Assembly: GCA_009917455.1 (NCBI GenBank)
Contig: QZDS01000022.1
Span: forward strand, 25,277 to 89,276
DNA: 64,000 bases
Direction of reading: 5' to 3'
DNA from: a bacterium 1xD8-48
GTDB taxonomy: Bacteria > Bacillota > Clostridia > Lachnospirales > Lachnospiraceae
Of this stretch, positions 8,280 through 17,595 are shown piece by piece (the stretch's first letter is position 1; each line of letters begins with the position of its first letter). Under the pieces are notes generated by a model that made no database searches, had not been told where the DNA came from, and worked only from the letters and a program-made list of their open reading frames with translations. The position numbers and the translations under genes were made by a program.

Positions 8280-10004
8280 ATGACTTTTATGCGCCAGAAA
8301 AACTTTTCCATACGGAAACTGCTCTTGCGGTATCTTCTGATTCTGCTCGGCACTACCTTTTTCAGCCTTCTCCTGTTTTGTTTTTACTCTGTTTCCACTA
8401 ACATGAAGCAAATCAGATATAATAATAAAGCACTGTTGAATACCTATATCTATACGCTGCAGTCGGAAATGAATTCTCTGGATTCGTTTAATCAGGAATT
8501 ATGTTATGATGATTACATGTTCCGGCTTCTCGACTGCGGTTATTATTCCGACAGTGAAAAAATTGTTTATGAATATAACCTGAAACGCATTCTCCATAAT
8601 CAGGTGCCTCCCTACGGCGCCATACTGATTTTTGACGATTCGGATTCCGTTTCCATGTACCAGTTCGGCACTCTTATTCCCGGAAGCTATTCTCTGCACA
8701 TGTACCGACTCAAGGAAGAGCTGAAAGAATACTGGCTAAGCGCGGAGCCAGGGCTTCTGGGAACCTGGCAGCATTACCGCAATGACAGTTTTTCCGTTCT
8801 GATGAATGCCCGGAAACTCAATAATCTGTATGTCTGCTCTCTGATTGATTTGAACCACTTTTATCTGCTGGACGATACCGGAGGAGATTACGCCCATCTG
8901 GAAATTGGATTTTATGATAACCAGGACATTCTTGCTCACCGGGAATATTTTGCCGAACTTGGAATAAGCGCCGCCGACTTAAAAAGCAACGGCTCTCATA
9001 CTTTTCTTTCCCGCTACCTGATTCAGACCGCTCCTATTGAAGGAACCGATATTTCCATATGCTGTATCCTTCCCGCCAATTATCTCTGGAATTATTCCAG
9101 ACTGTCCATTGTCCTGATTACTGTGATTATTGCCGTGCTTTGCGGACTGATTTTATTTACGTTTCAATCCATTAACAACGCGTTGGTGTATCCCCTGAAT
9201 CAAATCGTCAATGCAACAGACTTGTTAGCGCAGAATCAGGCGGAAAAGTTTCCTGAAAAATCACAAAGCAATGTTATTGAGTTTCAGACTGTCAACAATG
9301 CGTTGAAAGATCTGATTCATCAGAAAATATCTCTGGAAAAAGACAAACAGCAGGAAATTATCGCCAGAGACCACGCCATGCTGCAATATTTTCAGCTTCA
9401 GACACGGTCTCATTTTTTGGCCAACTGCCTGAAAAGCCTTTACAGTATGCTGGAAAATAAAGAATATGAAAAAATGCAGCGAATGATACTGGCTTTTTCC
9501 AGTCATCTCCGCTATATTTTCCATGATAATCTGAAACTGGTATCGCTTCAGGACGAATTGACGGAAGTAAATGATTATTATAATATCATATTAATGGACC
9601 GTTCAAAACCTGTTCTGCTGATGCAGGAAGTTCCTGCCGGACTTATGAATTTCAGGGTTCCGCCTCTGCTGATACAGACTTTTCTTGAAAATTCCATTAA
9701 ATACAACGCGCAGGACAACAAATTACTTTGTTTCAATATTCATATTGAAACAATCTATCTGGAAAACAAACCCGTTATTCAAATTCGCCTCTGCGATAAC
9801 GGCGTTGGATACTCCCAGGAAATTCTGAAAAAAATCAATTCAAACGACGGCGACGTCTATGAGGATTTTCACGTAGGTATTTCCAATCTGAAAAAGCGCG
9901 TTGAACTGATTTATAAATCAGGCTTCTCATTTGCTTTTTACAATGAACCTGACGGCGGAGCGTGTTCATTAATATATCTGCCGGCAGACAATAACGAAAG
10001 ATGA
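8280..10004 (+). CDS. YesM-like membrane sensor histidine kinase
   Basis: The 574-residue protein has a membrane segment at about residues 14-36, a variable extracellular sensor region, a second membrane segment at about 277-300, a linker, and a cytoplasmic His_kinase (PF06580-type) domain where QTRSHFLANCL supplies the phospho-acceptor His (near residue 376). The usual NPHF reads RSHF here. An HATPase domain follows (LIQTFLENSIKYN N-box, LCDNGVGYS). The start at 8280 follows AAGGAAAGGAACA. It is divergent from the esterase operon and is followed by its cognate AraC-type regulator, so it probably senses a related saccharide and may control the esterase genes (inference). Confidence 0.9.
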   Translation: MTFMRQKNFSIRKLLLRYLLILLGTTFFSLLLFCFYSVSTNMKQIRYNNKALLNTYIYTLQSEMNSLDSFNQELCYDDYMFRLLDCGYYSDSEKIVYEYNLKRILHNQVPPYGAILIFDDSDSVSMYQFGTLIPGSYSLHMYRLKEELKEYWLSAEPGLLGTWQHYRNDSFSVLMNARKLNNLYVCSLIDLNHFYLLDDTGGDYAHLEIGFYDNQDILAHREYFAELGISAADLKSNGSHTFLSRYLIQTAPIEGTDISICCILPANYLWNYSRLSIVLITVIIAVLCGLILFTFQSINNALVYPLNQIVNATDLLAQNQAEKFPEKSQSNVIEFQTVNNALKDLIHQKISLEKDKQQEIIARDHAMLQYFQLQTRSHFLANCLKSLYSMLENKEYEKMQRMILAFSSHLRYIFHDNLKLVSLQDELTEVNDYYNIILMDRSKPVLLMQEVPAGLMNFRVPPLLIQTFLENSIKYNAQDNKLLCFNIHIETIYLENKPVIQIRLCDNGVGYSQEILKKINSNDGDVYEDFHVGISNLKKRVELIYKSGFSFAFYNEPDGGACSLIYLPADNNER

Positions 10005-10050
10005 TTTTTATTTTGATATGACCTTGACAAATGGCATCCCGGAGGCTATT

Positions 10051-11637
10051 ATGACAGTTTTGATTATTGACGACCAGTTATCTGTATTAAGCGGAATCAG
10101 AAACGGCGTACGCTTTGATACCCTTGGAATAGAGAATATAAGAACGGCTTCCAGCGCCGCACAGGCCAGAGAAATTATCTCAAATGAAAATATAGACATT
10201 ATTCTGTCTGATATCGAAATGCCCGGGGAAGACGGGCTTTCGCTTAACGAATGGGTAGCTGATAAATATCCATCCATTATTCGCATCCTTCTCACTTCCC
10301 ATGCGGAGTTTTCCTATGCACAGGCGAGCATCAAGCTTGGATGTTTCGATTATATTGTGCAGCCTGCACCATATGATGAAATTGAGGCTTCTCTGTCAAA
10401 GGCAATTGACAAACTGAAAAAAGACCGCCAGAGGGAATTGTATTACAACAACGGTCTTATTTATAATGCGCATAAGCATGAAATGAGCGACCGGATTATA
10501 TTCAACCTTTATTCTCAGAATGTTGAAAACGTCACACAATCGCTGGGCGCTCTTAATCAAATGGGATATCCCCTGACGCGGGAATCGGCTATCCGGATTA
10601 TCATTCTGGAAATTTATGCTTATGCCGATTCCGTAAATTCCGTACTGTTTGATATCGCCATCCGGGAACATATTCTCGAAAGCCTGTATGCCAGTCAGAT
10701 ACGGGAACCCGTATTTGCCCTGATTACCCTCAACCGCTATAAACAGTTTGTGGTGCTTTTATTCTGTAATGACGACACATTATCGTCTGTTCCAAATTTA
10801 TCTTATTCAGCCTTTTACCAGAACCTTACGGAAAAAACCGGTTCCGATATTGCCTGTTATATCGGCCAGCGTACCTCATTTTCCTCAATCAGAAGGCAAG
10901 TTTCTTATATCCACAAACATATTTCCGACAATGTAAACAAAAAATCAGGACTGTTCTTTGTGGAAAAAGAAACCGCCTCAGAGGAATATCTCAGCATTGA
11001 TGAAAATGTTTCCCGGTGGAAATTTCTGCTTAACACGGAACAGTTTTCTTCCCTGCAGGCAAGTATTTTATCTTATATTGATTTTATTTCCGCCGTAAAT
11101 AAGACTAATCTGAAAACACTCTGCGACTTACATCAACAGCTTACGCAACTGTTTTTCAGCTATGCTTATCAGAATAATCTGGATGTGATGAAACTTTTTA
11201 CAGAAGATTACCGCTATAACGACTATATGGACGGCTTCAAAGATATACCGTCCATACGGACTTCGGTAGAGTTCATTATCCCTGCCATCGCCGCTTTTTC
11301 CTCTAAAAGAGAAAATCAGGATGACGTCCAGCGTGCCAGAGACTATATATTAAGCAATATCACACAGAATATTTCCGTAAAAGACGTTGCCGATTATGTT
11401 CATCTGAGTCCGGAATATTTCACTAAACTTTTCAAAAAGGAAACCGGACAGAACATCAAAAACTATATTCTGCAGGTGAAAGTCGATGTGGCCAAAGACC
11501 TTCTCGGCAATCCCGCTATCCCTGTCAGCATGGTTGCACTTGAACTTGGATACAATAATTTCTCCCATTTTACCCAGATGTTCAAAAAATTTGAAAACGT
11601 AACGCCTTCTGAATATCGGAAAAATCTTCTAGGCTAG
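10051..11637 (+). CDS. YesN-like response regulator with AraC HTH
   Basis: I choose ATG 10051 (MTVLIIDDQLSV) because CCGGAGG lies just upstream; a longer frame from 10018 has no such site. The 528 residues comprise a receiver domain (acidic IIDDQ, phospho-Asp in ILSDIEMPG, LLTSHAEF), a long middle region, and a C-terminal AraC/XylS double helix-turn-helix (VADYVHLSPEYFTKLFKKET, ELGYNNFSHFTQMFKKF, TPSEYRK). The conserved receiver Lys is replaced by Gln (DYIVQPAP, codon 104), which may alter phospho-signalling. It pairs with the upstream kinase. Its stop codon lies inside a hairpin shared with the convergent MATE gene. Confidence 0.9.
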   Translation: MTVLIIDDQLSVLSGIRNGVRFDTLGIENIRTASSAAQAREIISNENIDIILSDIEMPGEDGLSLNEWVADKYPSIIRILLTSHAEFSYAQASIKLGCFDYIVQPAPYDEIEASLSKAIDKLKKDRQRELYYNNGLIYNAHKHEMSDRIIFNLYSQNVENVTQSLGALNQMGYPLTRESAIRIIILEIYAYADSVNSVLFDIAIREHILESLYASQIREPVFALITLNRYKQFVVLLFCNDDTLSSVPNLSYSAFYQNLTEKTGSDIACYIGQRTSFSSIRRQVSYIHKHISDNVNKKSGLFFVEKETASEEYLSIDENVSRWKFLLNTEQFSSLQASILSYIDFISAVNKTNLKTLCDLHQQLTQLFFSYAYQNNLDVMKLFTEDYRYNDYMDGFKDIPSIRTSVEFIIPAIAAFSSKRENQDDVQRARDYILSNITQNISVKDVADYVHLSPEYFTKLFKKETGQNIKNYILQVKVDVAKDLLGNPAIPVSMVALELGYNNFSHFTQMFKKFENVTPSEYRKNLLG

Positions 11638-11650
11638 CATTTGCTAGCCT
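11631..11650. terminator. Bidirectional hairpin covering two convergent stop codons
   Basis: AGGCTAGCA-TT-TGCTAGCCT is a perfect 9-bp stem with a 2-nt spacer. The TAG of the response regulator (11635-11637) and the TAG of the MATE gene (11644-11646 on the minus strand) are both inside it. T-rich sequence follows on the plus side. Confidence 0.65.
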
Positions 11651-12984
11651 TTGATTTTCTTTATCCACTTCCCGCTTCGAAATCTCCATACACACCAGAA
11701 GCATTTTATAATTTCGTCTATTTTCAGAAAGCAGTATACCCAGAACGCCGGGAGACGCAATACTACCCCGGTCAGATAACCGAGAGGTATACTGGCAATC
11801 CAGAGAAATAAAACGTCCGCCGCCATCAGGAATCTGGTATCTCCGCCTCCCCGAAGGACGCCTTTCGTCATGATACTGTTGGTTGCACGGAACAGCATTA
11901 TGATTCCCATGGAATACATCAACTGTTTTGCTATAGCGGCTGTTTCCGGAGTAATATTATAGCAACTGATAACAGGCCCTGAGATGGCAATGATGATAGC
12001 GCAGGCTGCCGCCCCCATCCAGACTCCCATCTTCATAAACAGCTTTCCTTCTTCCTGTGCTCTTTCCTGCTTCCCTTCTCCCAGAGTATGTCCCACAACA
12101 ACGCTGCTTGACTGCGCCGCTCCCTGCACAAACACACTGCTTAGCTGCTGTGTAACAATAGTTATGGAATTGGCGGATACAAACTGACTTCCGATTCTTC
12201 CCATAACCATTGATACGACACTGTTTCCAAATCCATATAAAGTATCGCTGATAACAACCGGAAGACTGATTTGAACATATTCTTTAACCATATTCCGACA
12301 ATCCATAAACAAATCCTTTATCCTGAACCGGATTCTTTTGTCAAGGAAAATCAAATAGCCGCAGATAAAAATAAATTCAAAGATTCTTGCAATTAACGTC
12401 CCAAGCGCGGCTCCGGCCACTCCAAGCTGCGGTGCTCCAAGCTTGCCAAAAATAAAAATATAATTGCATCCGATATTGATAAAAAATGCAAAGATGGAGC
12501 TAATCAGAGGCCACCTTGCGTTTTCAATACTGCGATAAAAATTTGAATAAGTCAGCGACATACCCATTAACAGACAGCTAAAAGACAAAACCCGCAGATA
12601 CCTGATTCCCTCAGAGATAACTCCCGTATCGTGAATATATATATTCATCACCGCCCCCGGGAAAAAAAGTGTCATAACAGTAAACAAAAATCCCAATACC
12701 AGACAGATTCTGGTGGTAAGCGTAATAGTCTGTTTTAAAGCCCTGTGATTTTTCATTCCCCAGAATCTGGAAGTCATAACCGACGCGCCCTGCCCAAGCC
12801 CCATACAGCTACACTGATAAATATTGACAAACTGATTTGCGAGCGCCACCGCCGACAGAGAATTTTCTCCAAGCGAGCCCACCATAATATTATCCGCCAT
12901 GTTGACTCCTATGGTAATCATATTCTGCAGCATTATCGGCACTGCCAGTTTCGCGGTTTTCGCATAAAAATCCTGATTTTTCAT
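11644..12984 (-). CDS. MATE-family multidrug efflux transporter
   Basis: The 446-residue protein has about twelve hydrophobic segments and two homologous MatE halves; the first begins LAVPIMLQNMITIGVNMADNIMVGSLGENSLSAVALANQ. The family exports cationic drugs or metabolites by H+ or Na+ antiport. Full length for the family. The start at 12984 follows AGGAGGTTGTATAATTA; the ribosome site lies in the loop of an 11-bp inverted repeat (12983-13017). Convergent with the YesN gene upstream on the other strand. Confidence 0.92.
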   Translation of the reverse strand: MKNQDFYAKTAKLAVPIMLQNMITIGVNMADNIMVGSLGENSLSAVALANQFVNIYQCSCMGLGQGASVMTSRFWGMKNHRALKQTITLTTRICLVLGFLFTVMTLFFPGAVMNIYIHDTGVISEGIRYLRVLSFSCLLMGMSLTYSNFYRSIENARWPLISSIFAFFINIGCNYIFIFGKLGAPQLGVAGAALGTLIARIFEFIFICGYLIFLDKRIRFRIKDLFMDCRNMVKEYVQISLPVVISDTLYGFGNSVVSMVMGRIGSQFVSANSITIVTQQLSSVFVQGAAQSSSVVVGHTLGEGKQERAQEEGKLFMKMGVWMGAAACAIIIAISGPVISCYNITPETAAIAKQLMYSMGIIMLFRATNSIMTKGVLRGGGDTRFLMAADVLFLWIASIPLGYLTGVVLRLPAFWVYCFLKIDEIIKCFWCVWRFRSGKWIKKIKG

Positions 12985-13017
12985 TAATTATACAACCTCC
13001 TGAAATGTATAATTAAT
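12983..13017. promoter_or_regulatory. Inverted repeat enclosing the MATE ribosome binding site
   Basis: ATTAATTATAC (12983-12993) and GTATAATTAAT (13007-13017) are perfect complements, 11 bp each, around a 13-base loop that carries the Shine-Dalgarno AGGAGGTT and ends at the start codon. As DNA it could be an operator; as RNA it would hold the start in a stem. Confidence 0.6.
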
Positions 13018-13073
13018 TATTACACGGTTTTCCTGCTCCGGACTTTCAAAAAAATGACTTCTTCTATCACTTT

Positions 13074-13979
13074 TCAGTGATTGTCAGCTCTGTTCTCCTC
13101 TCTCCTTGCAATCATCACATCCATACAGTGCTGATGCCTTGCCCCGCCGCTGTCGCAGTCAAACACATACTCCTCCATCCGCTCCATCTTCCAGTCGCTG
13201 TAATGATAAAAAAGCTCTCCCGTCCTCCAGAAATACTCTTTCTCCTCCCAGTCCGGCGGCGCCGGCAGATAGGGCTTTTCCACAAAAACATTCATAACAT
13301 GAATCCCGCCGGGCGCCGTATGCTCCTTATAATGGCGCAGAATTTCCGCCCTCTTCTCCGGCGGAATATATTGCAGACTCCCGCTGGCAAAGACGACGTC
13401 ATAGACAATGTCATAGTCATAGCCACTGCCATTGGCTCTGTCACGGACGCCGCCATTGGCAGCATGAGACCCGTTTTCCATTCTGTAATCCAGCAAATCC
13501 GCCCGGAAAAAGTTGACGGAAACGCCGCCGCGCTCCGCCAGACGCTTCCCCTTTTCAATCCCGCTTTCCGTTATGTCAAAGGCCGAAACCTGATAGCCGT
13601 TGCGGGCAAAAAACACCGCAGCCTGTCCCTCCCCGCAGCCTATGTCAAGGAGCCGCAAGGGCCTTACAGGAGGCATCAGCTTCAGCACCTCGTAGCACCC
13701 GCTCCAGATGCGATTGCCCCAGTAATACTCCTCGTCCCTGTACTTTTCCGCATACAGGGTGGTCTGGATTTTCTCCGCCTGATACCCCAAAAGCGCGTCA
13801 ATACTCACCCCAAACACAGACGCTATTACCGGTATCAGCTCTATGTCCGGATACCCCTGGGCGTTTTCCCACTTTGACACCGACTGAAAGGAAACGCCCA
13901 GCCTGGCCGCCAGCTTTTCCTGCGTCATTTTGCTTCTTTTCCTTAAATTCACCAGATTTTCGGCAAAAATATTTTTCAT
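13074..13979 (-). CDS. XRE-type HTH regulator fused to SAM-dependent methyltransferase
   Basis: ATG 13979 is preceded by AAAAAGGAGAAGTCA, so it is preferred to the GTG at 13997. The 301 residues begin with a Cro/CI-type HTH (ENLVNLRKRSKMTQEKLAARLG, VSFQSVSKWENAQGYPDIE), then, from about residue 100, a class I methyltransferase: LLDIGCGEGQAAVFFARNGYQVSAFDIT is motif I, and YDVVFASGSLQYIPPEKR follows. HTH-methyltransferase fusions of this kind occur in Clostridia; the substrate is unknown. It is on the same strand as the MATE gene and about 57 bp upstream of that gene's palindromic leader, so it may act on it (inference). Confidence 0.85.
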   Translation of the reverse strand: MKNIFAENLVNLRKRSKMTQEKLAARLGVSFQSVSKWENAQGYPDIELIPVIASVFGVSIDALLGYQAEKIQTTLYAEKYRDEEYYWGNRIWSGCYEVLKLMPPVRPLRLLDIGCGEGQAAVFFARNGYQVSAFDITESGIEKGKRLAERGGVSVNFFRADLLDYRMENGSHAANGGVRDRANGSGYDYDIVYDVVFASGSLQYIPPEKRAEILRHYKEHTAPGGIHVMNVFVEKPYLPAPPDWEEKEYFWRTGELFYHYSDWKMERMEEYVFDCDSGGARHQHCMDVMIARREENRADNH

Positions 13980-14311
13980 TGACTTCTCCTTTTTCACGAG
14001 TTTTCAGGTACTGCCATAATCATACCGGATTTTCAGAAAATAAAAAATAACCTGTTTTTAGAAATCGGCCTCTGTTTTCAATCATAAGTGGAATCGGACG
14101 CTTACCCGGTTAAAAATGCGGACAGGGCAATTGATATTATTTGCATAAACGCCTAAATAAAGATAACTTCTCGGAATCTCAATGAATGAGATACCACCCG
14201 AAAATTGACAACTGAATATCGTGCAAGAAAAGGAATTAGAAGAAAAAAGAACATAAACTTTGGACATAGCGGGTACTATGCCTTGAAAAATCTTATGGAG
14301 TCGCTTAAGAT
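13980..14311. other. Intergenic region between XRE-methyltransferase and IS
   Basis: No convincing gene. It is AT-rich and should contain the promoter of the XRE gene and one end of the IS; I could not define an IS terminus or target-site duplication here. Confidence 0.4.
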
Positions 14312-14343
14312 ATCATTATTAGGCGGTGAATCCTAATAATGAT
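14312..14343. terminator. 12-bp hairpin over the transposase stop codon
   Basis: ATCATTATTAGG and CCTAATAATGAT are perfect complements around an 8-base loop; the transposase TAA (14321-14319) lies in the stem. There is no T-run after it on the minus strand, so it could also protect the IS from read-through. Confidence 0.5.
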
Positions 14344-15803
14344 TTTTGAAATGCCTCAATTGACGGCATTTCCCAGGCATCAAGGTGTTGCAGCATCATG
14401 ATGCCGTAGAGGCGGCAGTACCACATCTTAGTAGAACGGTGCCTGCCGTCTTCTAATTTATAGTCCTCTTTCTCCCGCTTGTTGGAGCGTTCCACGGAAG
14501 TCCTTCTGTCATATTCCTTTTCCCATGCTTTAGAGTCCCTCGGGGGTATGTTAAACAATCTTGGATTATCATCCGTAAAAATGTGCACAGTCCTGCCGTA
14601 TTTTGCTGGTGAACAGGGATGCTCACAGAAACAGCCGCGCTTCCGGTCTGCTTTCGGGCACCGGTATTTTGCGCGGTGTTTGGCAGCCTCATATCCATCT
14701 TTGTGCATGTGTAAGCCCATCTTACAGACCGGGACGCCGTCATCACCAATGGTGAAATCGTCCTTATAAGTGAAATATCCTGTATGTCCGGGGTTCAGGT
14801 CGATAAAAGGAGTGATGTTTTCCCGTCTGCAGTATTCATAGACAGCGTAAGCGTCACGGGCGGAGTCCGGAAGAAGCTTTTCAATGCGGAATTCCGGCAG
14901 GTATGCCTTCATGGTGAAAAAGGAATGCAGGAAGGAAAGCATGTCATGCCAGGAAGCGCGCCCTAAAAGTGGAAAAACGGGAAGGTCACTGTGTGAATCG
15001 GAAGCCACATACATGTAAAGGTGGTAACCGAAGAAATAGCATTCCCGGTGTGAGTCCCATCCCCAGTTGCAGTCGGGCTGTGAATAATGGCGTCTGCAGT
15101 TACAGGAAGAACAGCCTTTCTCTTTACAGTCACAGATCCGTTTTTTGCGCTGCTTAGAGGCAGTGCGGACAGGAGTACCGTCACCGGCAAGAGCCAGATG
15201 TCCGGGCTGGATCAATCCTTTGCGGATGGATTGATCCAGGAACTGCTGCTTATAAAGTTGGAAAATAGGGTAAAAAGGATTCCATGGTTTTAAGTGCCAG
15301 CGTTCCAGCAGTGGAAGGAGTCTGGAAGCGACACTGGAAGAATCACAGGGAGTCTTTTCACCTTTCTTTTTTCCCTTGGGCGGTTTTAATTTAGGGAAAC
15401 GGTCTTTTGGGGAAAGGTTATTTGAATCATCTTTCCAAATGCGGGAAAAGAAATCGTAAAAAGTCCCGATACCGGGGGTATCGCCGAAAGAAAACCCGCT
15501 GAGGATGGCATAAAGTGGAGATTCCCTGAGCATGCGGCACCAGACAGTGATGGAAGTTACTTTCAGCTTCAAAGCAAGCAGGTAAGAACGCAGCATGCAG
15601 GAAGGGAGCCGAGGCGCTGGTCCGAAAACAGAGTAACATTCCTGCATAATGGAATCAGTCAGGGAAAGATCAAGATACCAGAACTGCACAATATAATCCC
15701 AGGTAGTTTTGGGAAGGGAAAAGGGGTCTGGGTAAAACATAAGGAAATCGGATACGAAAGTATCCTGAAAGGCGGCATGACCGCCAGGGTTATAAGGTAA
15801 CAT
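14319..15803 (-). mobile_element. IS transposase, DDE type, Cys-rich insert
   Basis: Starting at ATG 15803 (MLPYNPGGHAAF, behind GGAGGCGATTTTTG) the protein has 494 residues; a longer frame to 15932 lacks a ribosome site. Candidate catalytic acids are Asp in LALAGDGTPVRT, Asp in LLPDSARDAY and Glu in RRTSVERSNKREKEDY, the last matching the YxxRxxxERxxxxxK-type C-terminal signature of DDE transposases. Two Cys clusters (CDCKEKGCSSCNC, CFCEHPC) are inserted in the catalytic domain. The overall plan recalls IS4/IS1182-type elements, but I cannot assign the family or the exact ends. The frame is intact, so the element may be active. It lies next to a decayed two-component/ABC locus. Confidence 0.8.
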
Positions 15804-15816
15804 CAAAAATCGCCTC

Positions 15817-15871
15817 CAATCAAAAAATGTACTTATTGATAAAGGGCGCGAAGCGCCGCATTTTTTGATTG
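15817..15871. repeat. Nested palindrome upstream of the transposase
   Basis: CAATCAAAAAATG (15817-15829) and CATTTTTTGATTG (15859-15871) are perfect 13-bp complements; a second GGCGC/GCGCC stem lies between them. The outer left arm abuts the transposase ribosome site. It may be a subterminal recognition structure or a translation-limiting hairpin. Confidence 0.6.
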
Positions 15872-15989
15872 GGTTGTCAAGTGTTTCTGAGGAAAAAGTG
15901 GGTGATTTTTTGAAATGGGGGTTTGAAAGCATTATAAAATAAGGGCTGAAGATTCCGAGAAGTTATAAAGAATAAAAGGAGGGACATGT

Positions 15990-16692
15990 ATGGATTTGAA
16001 GCAGAAAATACTGATAATAGATGACGACGCGGACTTATGCCGATTACTGAAAAATAATCTGGAACCGGAAGGGTATCAGGTCTGTATCCGCCACGACGGC
16101 GTCACCGGATTAGAGGAAGCACAAAATTACGATTACCAGCTTATCATTCTGGATATCATGCTTCCGCTGATAAACGGATATGAAGTCCTCAAAAAATCAG
16201 GGAGAAAAGCTTCGTTCCTGTTCTGATGCTGACCGCCAAAGACAGCGAGGGCGACAAGGTATCGGGGCTTCGGATGGCGCGGACGATTATCTGACAAAGC
16301 CCTTTTCAAACAGCGAATTTCTTGCCAGAGTGTCGTCTCTTTTGCGCAGATATACCGTTTTCAACACGGCCGACGCTTCCGGCAAGACGATTGTTCTTGG
16401 CAGGCTTTCCATTGACAGATCAGCGCACGAGGTCCGCAAAGACGGTCTGCCCCTGGAACTGACGGCAAAGGAGTTTGATTTGCTTTTGTTTTTTGCCCAA
16501 AACCCGGGAAAGGTTTTTACCAAAAAGCAAATCTACCGCGCCGTCTGGATGGACGAATATGCCTTTGACGATAACAATATCATGGTGCATATCCGCAGGC
16601 TCCGAAAAAAGATTGAGGATAATCCCGAAAATCCCGTATACATTCTGACCGTATGGGGCGTGGGATACAAACTGGGCGGTGATTTTAAATGA
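15990..16692 (+). pseudogene. OmpR/PhoB-type response regulator, two frameshifts
   Basis: The start MDLKQKILIIDDDADLCRLL follows AAAGGAGGGACATGT. The receiver domain (phospho-Asp in IILDIMLPLINGYEVLKK) runs into a frameshift at the A-run near 16192-16197. The intended reading (IREKSFVPVLMLTAKDSEGDKVSGLRM) continues in a second frame, then a further base loss near 16275 moves to a third frame, which reads GADDYLTKPFSNSEF and the full winged-helix DNA-binding domain (LTAKEFDLLLFFAQNPGKVF, IMVHIRRLRKKIED, WGVGYKL). One base missing at each point explains both. Either the gene is dead or the assembly has homopolymer errors. The end overlaps the kinase start (ATGA). Confidence 0.85.
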
Positions 16693-17594
16693 AAGCACTT
16701 GTCATCATTTTAACGGTTGTCCGTGTGGGAGAATTTTTATACCTTCTTCATATCCGAAAACAACTGGCCGGCTGGCTGGAATTTTTAAAAAACCTGCCCC
16801 AAGCGCCCATGCGCAATTCATTTGTAAAGGGAAACCGTCTCCTTGCTGAACTCAATTTTGAGTTGAACACTATTCTGGCAAAGAGCCGCGGGCAATTCGT
16901 GAAACTGCAGCAGGCGGAAAACGCCAGTCATCAACTGCTGACGGATTTGTCACACGATGTAAGAACTCCCCTTGCCTCCCTGATAGGGTATCTGGAATCA
17001 CTGGATTCCCAATGCGCGAAAAATCAGGAGGAATATATCCATGTGGCTTACAGAAAGGCGCTGGACTTAAAGGAGCTTACGGATATGCTTTTTGAGTGGT
17101 TCAAACTGGCGTCCGACGAACAGCGGTATATGATGGAGACTTATGACATCAACGAATTGACCAGAGAAGTCATTATCGATCATGTCCCTCTGCTGGAAAA
17201 AAAGCAGATTTCTGTTTCCGCAGATATTCCCGAGGACGAATGGTTTGTAAGCCTGGACAAAATGGCGTACGCAAGGATTATCGGCAATCTTTTCAGCAAC
17301 GCCATAAAGCACGGGAAATGCTCCCTCATCGAAATTGTTGTGAAAAGACAGGAAGAGGACGTATCGGTTTTTGTCTCCAATAACGGATTTGCCATTCCGG
17401 AAAAGGAGCTTCCCTTTCTGTTTGAGCGCTTATATAAATGCGATTCCTCCCGCTCCGAAAGCGGAAACGGCCTGGGACTGGCGATTGTCAGGGAACTTGT
17501 AACCGCGATGTCCGGAGATATCACCGTAAAAAGCATTCCGGGCGGAAAAACCACCTTTTGCATCTTGCTGCCCCTCATTGTAAGGAAAAAGTAA
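16689..17594 (+). CDS. Sensor histidine kinase (HisKA type) of a decayed efflux module
   Basis: The 301-residue kinase begins with one hydrophobic segment (LVIILTVVRVGEFLYLL), has a short linker, a HisKA box with the acceptor His in LLTDLSHDVRTPLASLIGYLESL, and an HATPase domain (IGNLFSNAIKHG N-box, VFVSNNGFAI, FERLYKCD, GNGLGLAIVRELV). It starts by ATGA overlap with the regulator. Its small sensor region recalls kinases that depend on a partner ABC transporter to sense peptide antibiotics. The partner regulator is frameshifted and the ABC ATPase behind it is truncated, so the kinase may be orphaned. Confidence 0.88.
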   Translation: MKALVIILTVVRVGEFLYLLHIRKQLAGWLEFLKNLPQAPMRNSFVKGNRLLAELNFELNTILAKSRGQFVKLQQAENASHQLLTDLSHDVRTPLASLIGYLESLDSQCAKNQEEYIHVAYRKALDLKELTDMLFEWFKLASDEQRYMMETYDINELTREVIIDHVPLLEKKQISVSADIPEDEWFVSLDKMAYARIIGNLFSNAIKHGKCSLIEIVVKRQEEDVSVFVSNNGFAIPEKELPFLFERLYKCDSSRSESGNGLGLAIVRELVTAMSGDITVKSIPGGKTTFCILLPLIVRKK

Positions 17595-17595
17595 G

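Noticed and set aside
13077..13877. Plus-strand 266-codon frame
   Set aside because: It is antisense to the XRE-methyltransferase gene, which has clear motifs; Pro/Arg-rich composition is typical of a shadow.
14082..14267. Minus-strand 61-codon frame between XRE gene and IS
   Set aside because: Weak start, composition not protein-like, likely chance.
14263..15990. Terminal inverted repeats and target duplication of the IS
   Set aside because: I compared both flanks by eye and found only short partial matches, so no ends are claimed.
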